Source of the DNA: Pseudoips prasinana
Lineage: Eukaryota > Arthropoda > Insecta > Lepidoptera > Nolidae
Direction of reading: 5' to 3'
Assembly: GCA_951640165.1 (NCBI GenBank)
Contig: OX621257.1
Span: forward strand, 9,869,201-9,933,200
DNA length: 64,000 bases
Positions 10,507 to 21,509 of the stretch are shown here, piece by piece; position 1 is the first letter of the stretch, and each line of letters opens with the position of its first letter. The notes under the pieces are model-generated. The model ran no database searches. It saw only the letters and a list, made by a program, of their open reading frames with translations, and was not told the DNA's origin. The position numbers and the translations under genes are program-made.

Positions 10507-10596
10507 ACCGGAACACTCCTAAAAAGTCCCCTAAGGTTATTCCTGGTTGTCTCCCCCTTATAGGACGTCCATTCTTGTTTTTTGGGGATAATACAT
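10507..10596 (+). CDS. P450 exon 2: proline-rich hinge
   Basis: Thirty codons after a TTTCAG acceptor, closing at a GTAAGT donor, in a phase that continues exon 1. It carries the hinge after the anchor with PGCLPLIGRPFLFFG, the P450 proline hinge that orients the catalytic domain. Intron 1 (4.5 kb) is mostly transposons. Confidence 0.8.
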
Positions 10597-10695
10597 GTAA
10601 GTAATTATATATAAAAATTAAAATACACGTAAACATACTTTTACGGGTATTCTATTCTATTGATTCAAAGAATTTATAAATATTTAATAATACGA

Positions 10696-10735
10696 TAATT
10701 TTTTAAAAAGTCCTCCTCGACTTTTTAAAAAATTA
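10696..10735. repeat. 17-bp perfect inverted repeat in intron 2
   Basis: TAATTTTTTAAAAAGTC and its exact reverse complement are separated by CTCCTC. AT-rich hairpin, function unknown. Confidence 0.8.
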
Positions 10736-11044
10736 ACGACTATAATTATCAAAACTGGCATTGGATCTGATTGGTAGAGGACGCAAGTTTCTTACCCACG
10801 ATTACATTTACAATGGTTGTGAATGAGTTTTAAGTTTAAACCGTAACTGCTTACGGGCGCGTCTTTAAATTAAGGAAATTTTATTGCAATAAGACTGGCA
10901 AGTTAGGTAATTGGTATCAGCATAGTCAAGGATAAGTAGTTTTTTAATAGGTCTATTGGTATTTAAACTAATAATCGTATTCATATTAGAATTGGTTAAT
11001 TATTTTTTTTACAAAGTGAAAAACATTTTATCATTTTATTTCAG

Positions 11045-11134
11045 ACATATGGAACACACTTAAGCGATTAAGCGAGTTTTCTAACGAAAATGGTGGAGTC
11101 ATCCAGGGGCATCTAGGACCAATAACATTTTATG
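11045..11134 (+). CDS. P450 exon 3
   Basis: Thirty codons between a TTTCAG acceptor and a GGTAATG donor, phase-compatible with exons 2 and 4. It encodes the helix A to beta-1 region ending GHLGPITFY, the equivalent of the WxGPxxxV strand of CYP4 enzymes. Confidence 0.8.
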
Positions 11135-11198
11135 GTAATGTAATAAAAATAGAGATTTCTTAAATACATGACTGTTTTCTAAATATAAGGTGTAATAA

Positions 11199-11310
11199 TC
11201 TCCTCAATTCTTTCCAATCTGATTTCCTGGGTGCTGGGCGTAGTATAACCACACCTTTGGTCCAGATTGCAGAGGACATTAAAAACCTAACAGTGCTTGC
11301 TAATAAAGAG
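11199..11310 (+). mobile_element. Short LINE RT fragment
   Basis: Plus-strand translation NNLLNSFQSDFLGAGRSITT continues PLVQIAEDIK. It corresponds to the HNLLSPFQSGFRPGHSTVTA segment of the LINE at 62417, so it is a relic of the same family. Confidence 0.65.
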
Positions 11311-11335
11311 TATTGTATTGTACTGTACTGTACTG

Positions 11336-11870
11336 TCAGTACATGTGTTCACATGCATGAGATAGCTGATAGGTCCACATCCTGAGCGAAATTCCGTACT
11401 GTACATGCATTTTGTCACTTAGTGCTTTACCCACCTTGACGCGGTAGCAGCGCGCTGTGAGATAATCACTGAACCATTGGTTAAGTTGTTCTCCCACCCC
11501 GCACTCTGCCATAGCGCCAAGGAGTGTATCGGATTGTAATGGATAGATTTTTACTGCTGTAACATTTTTGTTCTGATCTAGGTAGTTATTGACTTCCTCT
11601 GTAAATTTTGACAATAATGTATTTGTACTTCTCCCTCTTAAGAAACCATGTTGACAATTATATATGGGACGGCAATTACATACATTTTTACGATCACCTT
11701 TTTTGTATATTGGTTGGAATAAAGTTCTTTTAGTGGGTCTGGAAATTGACCACATTTAACGGATGAGTTCATTAATTTAGCTATAACTGAACTCAACTTA
11801 TCGACTATAAATTTAAGATCGGACATGCGCATTATATCGTAGCCTGGCGATTTGTTGCTATCCATATTTT
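11336..11870 (-). mobile_element. LINE RT fragment, minus strand
   Basis: Carries SNKSPGYDIMRMSDLKF, then YKKGDRKNVCNCRPIYN, QHGFLRGRSTNTLLSKF and FSDYLTARCYRVKVG: RT regions before motif A, then the segment between motifs A and B, with the motif A core missing. Two frames are needed. A (TGTAC)n-like run follows at 11306-11338. Confidence 0.75.
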
Positions 11871-11952
11871 AAATTATATTTCTAACTTGTATACAAGTCA
11901 CTGGCTGCCATCTCATACACATGTCCGCTGGGTTTACGTTAGAGTTTCTATT

Positions 11953-12664
11953 TAAAAAAAACTTCGTTTAAAAAAACCGACTTCAAAAACTAAAAAGTAT
12001 TAAAAAAATATCTTAGTAGAGATTTAATTTAATACATCTCTTATGCAAACGCAATACCTTTAATATTAATGAAATACTATAATTTGTATGTGCTACCTAT
12101 TAATAGATTTGATGTCGGTGCCAAGCCAAATGTAATAGTAGGTACCACACTCGTCGTGCGTTACTTTCAGCGGGATAGCTTCGTATTTCTACACAAACAA
12201 CCCAAGCGGACACACGTCGTTTACGGTCGTCTCGAAATATAGTAAAATTTTGATGTGTTGTCTCCTAATTAATAATTTATCTGTTTATTTTTCAGGGCCA
12301 CAAATATATTCATATAAACGCATAATATAGATTTATTATAACTATAGTAACTCATTCAGGTATTAATATTAAATATATTTTATGATACGGTTTCATCTGT
12401 TTCATATTAATTCATATTGTTCTTTAAGTCTATTTACGTAGGTCACAAAGTATGAAAGCTGTATGTAATATTAACTTTTATTTTGCTTAGGGCTTGGCAC
12501 CGACTACAAACCTATTAATAGGTAGCACATACAAATTATAGTATTTCATTAATATTAAAGGTATTCCGTTTGCATAAGAGATGTATTAAATTAAATCTCT
12601 ATTAAGATATTTTTTTTATACTTTTTAGTTTTTGAAGTCGGTTTTTTTAAACGAAGTTTTTTTA
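11953..12664. mobile_element. Foldback element with ~175-bp inverted repeats
   Basis: 11953-12128 and 12491-12664 are near-identical in opposite orientation, including ACCGACTTCAAAAACTAAAA on the left and its complement on the right, and a GGTGCCAAGCC block at the inner ends. The 360-bp centre has no ORF. The outer motif GAAGTCGGTT recurs at 14300, so a larger composite (11953-14310) is possible. The superfamily is not identified. Confidence 0.8.
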
Positions 12665-12887
12665 TTTGTTACTTTTTAGTGTCTAGCTATGGGAAGGACT
12701 ACGAAAGGTGCCGCGCGCCTCAAAACTGTAGTTCCCAACAAACGAGAACGGAAAAAGAAATATCCTCCGAAAAAATGTTGTTCGAAACTCTTTTTCACGT
12801 TCTTGTGAGACAGTGAAAGATCGTAAAGACCGTTTGTAAAGTAAGAATAACTACATAAAATTACGTTCACTCTAAGAAAACTTGCAC

Positions 12888-13265
12888 AGTACGAGTCTAG
12901 ACTCGCTAAGATTCATGAAAGTCTGAACAGCAAGCGCATAGGTTAGGCCGTATTTATGACCATCTAGCTAACGAGTCTGTGTGCTGAGGGCTTATAGATT
13001 AGGTCTTATTAATGATCGAATAGCCATCAACTCTACTGAGCAGAGGGCATGAGTCTATGAAGACTAGGTCTTATTAATGATCGATGAGCCAACGAGTCTA
13101 CTGAGCAAAAGGCTCATAGGTTAGGTCTTATCTATGATTGATTAGCTAATGAGTCTGCTGAGCAGAGGGCTGTTAGACTAGGTCTTATTCATGATCGATT
13201 AGCCATCTAGGGTACTGAGCAGAAGGCTCATAAACTAGGTCGTATTGATGATCAAGACAACGAGT
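12888..13265 (+). repeat. 57-bp minisatellite, about six units
   Basis: Units starting AGGTCTTAT or close variants occur at 12945, 13001, 13066, 13123, 13180 and 13237, giving spacings of 56, 65, 57, 57 and 57. Each contains a variant of ATGATCGATTAGCC, then ACGAGTCTACTGAGCAGAGG. A degenerate unit precedes 12945. Confidence 0.85.
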
Positions 13266-13269
13266 CGAG

Positions 13270-14310
13270 AGAGTTCGAGTCGGACTCGCCCGTGAAAGGC
13301 GGAATGATTTTTTCCGTAGCAGCAAGTATTTGAGTTGATAGAATGGAAGGTTAATTGTGGTTTACGATTTATGACGCATTAAAAAAACTACTTGCTAGAT
13401 CTTGTTCTACAATTTTCGCTGGAAGTTTGCATGTACATCAACTATTTGTTTTAGTTTTATCATTCTCAGGGGGCACATTTTACGCCTTTGGAAGTGTCTC
13501 TCGCGCAAACTATACAGTTAAGAAAAAAATGATATTATAAACCTCAATATCATTTTGGAAGACCTATCCATAGATACCCCACATGTATGGTTTGATGATT
13601 TTTTTTTAAATTCAGTTTTAAGTATGGGTTACCCCCAAATTTTATTGTTTATTTTTCTATTCTTGTGTGTAAATGTGTAAATCTTAATGCGTTTCACGGA
13701 ATACATCTGCTTACCAAGTTTCGACAGTATAGTTCTTATAGTTTCGGAAAAAAGTGACTGTGACATACGGACGGACAGACAGACATGACAAATCCATAAG
13801 GTTTCCGTTTATTGGCATTTGGCTAAAGAACCCTAAAAATGGCAGATATTCCGCATCAAACTATAGAAGAATCACGTAAATCGGTTCATAAATCTCAGCG
13901 TAATGGGTAAAAAAGTGCGCTTGTCCTAAAAGGTGCGCCTGCATGCGCTTCCAAAAACGAGCTTGTACGCGCGGATTAAATGCTAGTCGTCTGAAATTGT
14001 TCTTTATGTTCATGCCAGGACACATTTGAACAGTATGAGTCTAGCTAGGCTGGCTAAGATTTAAAACAAAGTGACAAAGACAGTTACATCGTCCACATAA
14101 ACAAAAATTGTCATACAAAAATGTCCATAAAATTAAAACTACTGGGCCAAACTATACAAAATTTTGATGGGACCAAATAGCAACTATTTCGCATCAAACT
14201 AAAAAAGAATCACGTAAATCGGATCATAAATCTCTGAGTAATCGGTGTACATACATAAAAAACAAATACCGGTGAACTTGAGAACCTCCTCCTTTTGAAG
14301 TCGGTTAAAA
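13270..14310. repeat. Dispersed insect repeat, non-coding
   Basis: Contains the tract GGACGGACAGACAGACATGA near 13770, then CCTAAAAATGGCA, and at 14230-14310 the sequence ATCGGTGTACATACAT leading to GAGAACCTCCTCC and GAAGTCGGTTAAAAA. I recognise these as pieces of common lepidopteran repeats. No transposase ORF is seen. Confidence 0.45.
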
Positions 14311-14568
14311 ATTGTTGATCACATACATGTTTTATTTCAATAATTTCTTTGGTAAAAATATTTGCAAATTTATCACATATGTTTTTGGTACTTCATTGCC
14401 CCTCCATGTTTGACAGTATAGTGGCATCTAACGGCTGTTTAATACGCCCTAACATCGAATTATTTTTTTCCCATAGTTTTTTCATGTTTTTATGTTATAC
14501 TTTCCCTGTCATATCTATTTCAACTTTTATTTATTACTTTTTGGCATTTATTTCCATATTTAGTATAC

Positions 14569-14800
14569 TTAAGGCGTTTTAACATATTTTTTTGGGTCAC
14601 TACTCCATATCTCAAATAATCTATCTTTTTCTTTTATCATATTCTTTAAATTATTATTTATCCATATTTTATTATTTCTATTACTATTTGTATTTAATGT
14701 TTTCATCGTGTAACATTGACTGTAGATTGAGGTAAACAATTCACTTAAAGCATTATACACCTGCGTTGGGCATTCCATCGATGCCCTGGAAGCACGCAGA
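14569..14800 (-). mobile_element. LINE endonuclease-RT linker fragment
   Basis: Minus-strand peptide KIWINNNLKNMIKEKDRLFE resembles the PWINxxLKxxIxxKxxLF linker between APE and RT domains of Jockey/CR1-type LINEs. Confidence 0.55.
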
Positions 14801-14930
14801 ATCTCAGTTATTAAAAAGACAAATAGATAGGTCGTGCCTTAACTTACCGATCACTGAGGGAACGGTGAGTGCAACGGACTATTACCTGAGGAACAGTTTT
14901 TAACTCTATTTAACTATAATTTACCCACAG

Positions 14931-15041
14931 GAGTAACTGATCCGGATGCCAGTCTTGAAATAGCGAACAGATTCCTGGATAAACCATACTTGTACAATTT
15001 CATTAAGGATGTATTTTTTAATGGCTTAGTCACAGCAAAAT
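14931..15041 (+). CDS. P450 exon 4
   Basis: Thirty-seven codons after CCCACAG, ending at TGTGAGT. It encodes the helix B/B' region (VTDPDASLEIANRFLDKPY and FFNGLVTAK), matching the position where CYP4-clan proteins have xDPExxxxILxxxxLxKxxxY and GxGLLxx. Confidence 0.8.
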
Positions 15042-15737
15042 GTGAGTATTGTAATAAAAATCAGACAAAAAGTTTACGTATTTTAAATGCAAATAATAGT
15101 TCATGCTATTTTTGGAAGTTAGTTTTCTTCTGATAATGAAAATCAAAGTATGTTTAATGTCCATTCTTATCTTGAGTATTGTATTTTATCCTTCATTGCA
15201 AGCAGATGCTTATAGAATTAAGGTACCACAGGGGACATACTAGGACATGCCCCCTGTGGTACACCAAGCTCAGCACATAACATCTGTATAATATGATATA
15301 TTATTATATGAACATTAAATATCATGTATTTCTGCTGTTTAAAGCATTATAAGTAATATTTATATTTTTATATTTTTTGGCAATATATTTGGCAAAATAA
15401 CGTGTTAAGAAATTGTTTGACAGTGTGTACTCCTGTCAGAAATCTCTGAATGTGTTCAAAAGAATATTAACCTTTTCTGGTCAATACTTAAAATATCTAA
15501 ATCATATGATTTTTTATTTTATTTTAATGTCTTGAATTATTTTTTTATTGAAAATTTAATGAATTCTTGAATGTCATTCTCAAATCAATCTGTTATTTTT
15601 TTAAAGTCTCCATGTAAGATAGTTTTGTGGTTCATTAAGTTGAGAAAGGGCAATAAAATATTTTAGATAAAAAAATGTATGACGTATGTTGCAAGTATGG
15701 GCTTGATAGTATAAATTAAATGGTCTTTTTATTCCAG
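15042..15737. other. P450 intron 4
   Basis: AT-rich; the only structure noted is a hairpin at 15223-15262 made of GTACCACAGGGG and its complement. Each arm read 5'-3' also spells the LINE RT codons for VPQG, so it may be two tiny RT remnants in opposite orientation. Confidence 0.45.
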
Positions 15738-15919
15738 CTGATATATGGAAACATCATCGCAAATTACTAAATCCATTCAGGTCACAAATGCTTAACGTAT
15801 TTATGAATATGTTTAATGAGCGATCTCAAAACCTCATATCAACACTTTCAAAACAAGTCGGAAAGCATGCATTTGATGTGAGACCCTATGTGTCAAAAAC
15901 TCTTTAGAAATTTCAAGTC
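15738..15919 (+). pseudogene. P450 exon 5 with a 1-base frameshift
   Basis: Begins SDIWKHHRKLLNPF, the helix C WxxxR motif that contacts a heme propionate. Near the end the reading frame hits TAG at 15906-15908. The five-A run at 15895-15899 appears one base short: one extra A would give a frame reading SLEISS to the CGTAAGT donor, in the phase needed by exon 6 (QTTLGIS). This looks like a single-nucleotide deletion in a homopolymer, either a real disabling mutation or a sequencing error. Confidence 0.8.
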
Positions 15920-16156
15920 GTAAGTAACCTTTTCAATTAAATTATCTTGACTGATTTTTTGGTAAGGCTAATAAAATCGTTAAAAATACTAAATTTAGGA
16001 TTGACAATGATAATAAATTGAGTGCGGGTGATTATATATAACAGATATAATCACCGGCATTATCCAGGCTGGTGTTGGGGTATATACACCCCAAAACCAG
16101 CAGTTATCCTTCAGATTTCGTTCAGTGCTAGATTTACTATTTGACATGACATTAAA

Positions 16157-18400
16157 ATAATGTCATTAACATTGGAACAATTAGGAACTAGAGACCGAAA
16201 TCCCCGGGGCCAAATGTTGGCCGACTTCGTAGAGAAAGAGGGACTCTTTATGATGAACTCCTTTTTTAAGAAGCCGGAAAACCGCAAATGGACCTGTGTA
16301 AGCCCCGATGGTAAAACAAAAAACGAGATAGACTTTATCTTGCCGACGAGTAGACAGATGTTCAATGACGTCTCAGTGATCAATATGGTTAAAACCGGGA
16401 GCGATCACAGACTGGTGGGAGGCTCATTGAACCTAAATGTCAAGCTCCAGAGGTCCCGTCTGATAAAGTCTACGCTCCGACCTTTACCCATCCACATCCA
16501 AAACCCTGAACCCTTTGAGCTTGAACTGCAAAACCGTTTCGAATGCCTAGCAGATTGCGAGAAAGTGGACTCATACGACGACAGGCTCGTAGAAGCTGTC
16601 CATATGGCTGGGTCTAAGGTCTTCAAGGCCCACCGTACAAACAGAACCAAAAAGATCTCCAACTATACCCTGAAGCTTATGGACGAAAGACGGAAAATGG
16701 TTCTGACATCCTCTGATGATGCTACAGATACCGGCAGCTCAACAGACAGATCTCAAAGTATTTGACTCGTGACATGCGCCAATTTAATACAAATTGTATT
16801 AAAGAAGCCATTGAGCGGAACAAAGGCTCTAAAGTGTTTGCAAGAGAACTGTCTGTTGGACAGAGCCAACTGACGAAGCTGAAGACTGAGGATGGCAGAA
16901 TCGTCACGTTTAGACCTGAGTTGCTGGGAGAGATCAAGAGGTTCTACGGACAGCTGTATACGAAAACCCAATCACCTGTCAACCCAACACTTCACCGACG
17001 ACATCCCGAAAGTCAGCCTGTGCGAGAGTAGAATGGCTCTCGAACAGCTTAAGAACTGATGGAGTTACGGCAGAGCTTCTGAAGGCGGGTGGTACACCAA
17101 TCATACGGGCCCTTCAGAAGTTATTTAACTCCGTCATACTAGAAGGTCAAACGCCACAAGCATGTCATTACGAATCGTCTCGTACGCAGGTTTGACGACT
17201 TCCAGCCTCCCGAACAAGCCAGTTTCTGTAAAGGCATTAGTACCATAGACCACATACATACGCTGCGGCAGGTTATACAGAAGACCGAAGAGTATAACCA
17301 GCCATTATGCTTAGCGTTTGTGGACTATGAGAAAGCCCTTGATTCGATCGAAACTTGGGCATTACTGAGGTCTCTCCAAAGGTGCCAAATCTACTACCGG
17401 TATATCGAGGTGTAAAAGTGTTTGTACGAAAACGCCACTATGTCAGTGCGACTCCAGGACCAGAACTCGAAACCTATCCACTTGCAGCGAGGTGTGAGAC
17501 AGGGAGATGTTATATCTCCGAAACTGTTTACCGCTGCATTGGAAGATGTCTTCAAGCTTCTGGACTGGAAAAGCTTTTACATCAATGCCAATGGCGAGTA
17601 CATCACCCACCTTCGATTTGCTGACGATATAGTAGTCATGGCTGAGACCTTGATGACCTCGGTACAATGCTCGATGGCCTCAGCAGAGTCTCTCAACAAG
17701 TGGGTCTGAAGATGAACATGGATAAGACGAAAATCATGTCGAACATCCATGTTTCACCCACTCTAGTTAAGGTTGGAGACTCTGCACTCGAAGTTGTAGA
17801 GAACTATATTTACCTAGGAGAGACCATCCAACTAGGTAGGTCCAACTTCGAGAAGGAAGTCAATCGTAGAATCCAACTCGGCTGGGCAGCGTTCGGGAAG
17901 CTACGTAATATCTTCTCGTCCCAAATACCGCAGTGTTTCAAGTCGAAAGTCTTCGACCAGTGTGTGTTGCCAGTGATGACTTACGGAACAGAGACGTGGT
18001 CGCTCACTATGGGCCTTATCAGGCGGCTCAAGGTCACCCAAAGAGCAATGGAAAGGGCTATGCTCGGAGTTTCCCTAGAGGATCGAATCAGAAATGTTGA
18101 GATCCGCAGGCGAACCAAAGTAACCGACATAGCCGTAAGAATTGCAAAACTGAAGTGGCAGTGGGCAGGGCGCATAGCTCGTAGAGCCGACGGCCGCTGG
18201 GGCAGAAAGGTTCTCGAGTGGCGACCACGAACCGGAAGACGCAGCGTGGGCAGGCCGCCTACAAGATGGACCGATGATCTTGTGCGGGTCGCTGGAAATC
18301 GCTGGATGCGGATAGCACAAGACCGGCAATTGTGGAGATCTTTAGGGGAGACCTTTGACCAGCAGTGGACGTCTTTCGGCTGATATAATGATGAATGAAC
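16157..18400 (+). mobile_element. RTE-clade LINE, 5' truncated, several frameshifts
   Basis: Starts inside the APE endonuclease (RGQMLADFVEKEGL, KNEIDFILPTSRQ, GSDHRLV) and continues through the RT in shifted frames: YRCIGR region at 17540, RFADDIVVMAE (motif C) at 17617, QQVGLKMNMDKTK, then the RTE C-terminus KLKWQWAGRIARR and VGRPPTRWTDD ending at 18383 with a TGATATAATGATGA tail. Pieces of the RT between 17031 and 17350 are deleted. It lies within P450 intron 5. Confidence 0.88.
17667..18383 (+). pseudogene. RTE reverse transcriptase C-terminal ORF
   Basis: 238-codon open segment beginning just after motif C and running to the natural stop. It contains NYIYLGETIQLGRSNFEKEV and the arginine-rich C-terminus. 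Lacking the N-terminal RT motifs in frame, it cannot make an active enzyme. It is closely similar to the intact copy at 33934-35388. Confidence 0.8.
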
Positions 18401-18890
18401 ATTATTAAGTACTTTAAGTGATAATTATTTTGCGTGTACCACAGTATTGTAAGACAATGTCAGGGCTGATAACGCAGGCATTGTAAATGCATACATGAAT
18501 AAAGTCGGTGTTCCAGAAAACGAGATGATTGCTCTGGAGAAGTTTGGCCAGCTTAAATATCAGCTATACAAGTAGAGTCAGAAAACATCCTACATACAAC
18601 ACAAGATTGTGACCTTCACCTGTCCTTTAATGAAACGCTTGGAAGCAGTCATGGGAGCCCGGAGTGGAAATACGAGATATTGAATATCATTTTCCTTAAC
18701 TATAGAAATTTAATTTTAATTTGAAACATTAATATTTATTTAATTACATGTATGTATATTCGCAAGTAACAGCAATTATTTTAATTTTTATATAAATAAA
18801 AATATAATTATAGATCTCAAACAAAACCCAAACTTCAAAGTTGTTAGAAATTTTAGGTTGACAAGTTTATATCTAATTTTAATATTACAG
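18401..18890. other. P450 intron 5, remainder
   Basis: AT-rich with no recognised element; ends in the exon 6 acceptor. Confidence 0.4.
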
Positions 18891-19087
18891 AAACTACTTT
18901 AGGTATATCACCTGAAAATGGCAGTATAGTGGGTGAAACATATGGTCAGGGTATACAGGAGTTAATGGCAATGTTTATGGAAAGATTGAAATCACCATTG
19001 CTACATCTACCATTCTTCTACAACTTCTCTTCTTTAAAAAAGAAGCAAGATGAACTTAAGAAAATTACTACCGACGTAGTAAATTTG
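18891..19087 (+). CDS. P450 exon 6
   Basis: Starts after ATTACAG with TTLGIS, the helix E segment that follows DxxxxTxxG in CYP4 enzymes, then ENGSIVGETYGQGIQELM (helices F/G) and a proline- and leucine-rich LLHLPFFYNF stretch. It ends at TTGGTAATT. It is separated from exon 5 by an RTE retrotransposon. Confidence 0.8.
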
Positions 19088-20254
19088 GTAATTATAAGCG
19101 TCATTTTAATATATTTGTTTAGGAGATCTAGCATTTTTGTCGATTGTGCAGCTTGACTGGGTAAATACCTACATATATATCGGTAGGCCATGTGAATATT
19201 GAAATTTTAAAAAAGTCTAGATACGGACTTCTAGCAACACATTGCAGCGACGGAAAAGAGCCATTATACGATTTCAACACATTCTCTTGAAAGATCTGTA
19301 TAGTTTTCGAAATGTGCTAGATCTTATACCGTCTTACTAAGGTAAAAGGTGTACAAGACAGAAAATTAATTACTCGAATAAGTCAAGTGAGCATTAATTC
19401 TAAGACTGAAGTTGTATTATTATCTAACTACTCTTAACATGCGGTATTGCAGAGAGATCTGAATTGGGACCCTTATAATTAATTTGTTACGATACTTAAT
19501 TTGTTATTTCCCTCAAGTCACTAATCATCAAAATTCGTTATTTGCTAATGACAGCCCTGCTGTTAAATATTGAATTTGTGATAAAGTCAAATAGTCAAAT
19601 ATTAGACTGTTTAGTTGTGTTTTTATTTGTGTGTACATAACTTATTAATTAATTAAATAAAAAATAATAAACTAAGACAACTAGGATAACCACAATATTA
19701 GCCTAGTTTAAAAAAATACTTCATGATTAAAACATACATAATTCTCTGCGATTGTATATTTGAAATGAATGATGAATGTCATAATTATTTTGTTTATGCA
19801 AAATAGAGCCAAATTTCATTAATGTTTGGTAAAATAATATAAATTTATATCAGTAATCCAGGCTGTCTTTTTGTGTCGATATTATATGATATATCATATA
19901 TATAGTCGGTTGAGCCTGAAAAAATGTCTGATACAATTTTGAACTTATATATTTGTAGCCGTAGCTCAAAATACGCTTTGGTCACGAGGCTTATTAAAAT
20001 AGCCTACATTTAGTCCATTTCCAGTTGTACACACGGCTGCGTATTAAGCTGTAAATTTCCAGTATAAGCTGATCCCGCGTTGTATAGGATTGCAATACAA
20101 TGAGAGGTCAGCTTATATTGGATTATAGCTTGATATGTACAGTCATCGACACATCGATGGATATAGTTTGACATTTATGGCAAATTTATTAGTAGGCTCT
20201 TTATAATAATTACAACGAAATATACAATGAAATCTTTTTTATTAACGTTTACAG
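19088..20254. other. P450 intron 6
   Basis: AT-rich, non-coding. A 63-base hairpin lies at 20059-20121, whose 14-base arms (CCAGTATAAGCTGA against its near complement) enclose a second TTGTAT/ATACAA pairing. Nothing else was recognised. Confidence 0.45.
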
Positions 20255-20309
20255 GAAATACAAAAACGCAGAATAATGATGAAGAAAGAAATTGAAGTTG
20301 GAACGACAG
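20255..20309 (+). CDS. P450 exon 7 (short)
   Basis: Eighteen codons plus one base between TTTACAG and GGTAAAT; phases match exons 6 and 8. It encodes a charged helix G/H linker (EIQKRRIMMKKEIEVG) of the type found before helix I in CYP4-clan proteins. Confidence 0.65.
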
Positions 20310-21322
20310 GTAAATTTGAGTTTTTAGAACAGTGTATATGGGAAACAGATTAACCAAATAATATTTATTTGGTAACCGTTATGAGTTAATGTGTAAGAAT
20401 AGAAAAACATATTATAATTACGATTATTTTTAAGTAATGTAGACTGGGTAAAAAATAAATTAAGGTCTCATATTTCTAAAATTATAGTTAACTTAATATC
20501 TAAAGCAATGCACAAGCTTCTTGCATTTTTTTTTAAACAGTCGTTCGATAGAATATTATTAGTCGAAATGAGAGGCAGGTCTCTTGCGAACACTTTAGAG
20601 CCATTATTTTGCTCGATTGCTTGACAATGCTTTCATTAAATAGGTGTGTTGCAAGTCAAAGACTTTGAGATCTGTGTGTTGAGTCGTCAGTATCTGGCAG
20701 CATCAGCTGAGGGCTTCGGGATTTCCGTCTTTCTTGTGCTTGCGAAAGATATCTGAGCTTTGTTTGGTTCCGGTTGTACGGTGGGATTTGAAGAAGTCAA
20801 ACCTAGTCGCAGGTTTACGTTGTTATTTTTACTGGATCTCTTTGGTTTCACAGATTATTTCAAATAGTAAATGTCATAATGTAATTTGTCATGATCTAGT
20901 AGTAGTAAAATATATCGTATTTCTTCCTCTAATTTAATGCAAAACAAAATTAAATTTATTATATTTTAATATATATTTTTAAACTAAAGGTTTATTTTTT
21001 TATTTTATTATGATTTAGCATTGAAAAATACTTACAACACTAAATTTTCATCATTCTAGTATCAACCCTTACAAATTTTTAATAGTGATTTGAATATTAA
21101 AATTTTTTGGAATTAATTTTGTGGTTTATATTAAATTAATGGTAAAAAGAAATAAAAACAAACTGTCAAGTATCACGGATGGCAATAAATATTCTTAATC
21201 GCGGCATTTTGAATAAAACAAACAAATATATTACGCGATTTTTAGCTGATATTTCAAGAAATAATGCAAAATTATGTTTGCATTATTTCTCCGGGTCAAC
21301 TATAATAATAAATATTTTACAG
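20310..21322. other. P450 intron 7
   Basis: AT-rich; the short ORFs present show no protein-family resemblance and I see no repeat structure. Confidence 0.45.
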
Positions 21323-21509
21323 ATAAGTCAAAGCATCTATTGGATACAGTCTTACATTTAAATGAGAAAGGGATATTTAGCGATGAAGACGTTCTGGGCC
21401 ACTTGAATACTATTGTATCTGCTAGTGTTGACTCCTCGGCGTCAGCGTTGATGATTATTTTACAGTTACTTGGAACGCACCAAGATGTACAAGATCGGGT
21501 TTACCAAGA
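21323..21509 (+). CDS. P450 exon 8: helix I
   Basis: Encodes LLDTVLHLNEKGIFSDEDV followed by the oxygen-binding helix I. The usual (A/G)GxDT(T/S) reads ASVDSS, so the conserved threonine is serine. It then continues LLGTHQDVQDRVYQE into helix J. The donor is GAGTAAGA. Confidence 0.8.

Noticed and set aside
12888..13265. Regularly spaced repeats resembling a CRISPR array
   Set aside because: The whole 57-bp unit repeats with no unique spacers, and the DNA is eukaryotic. It is a minisatellite.
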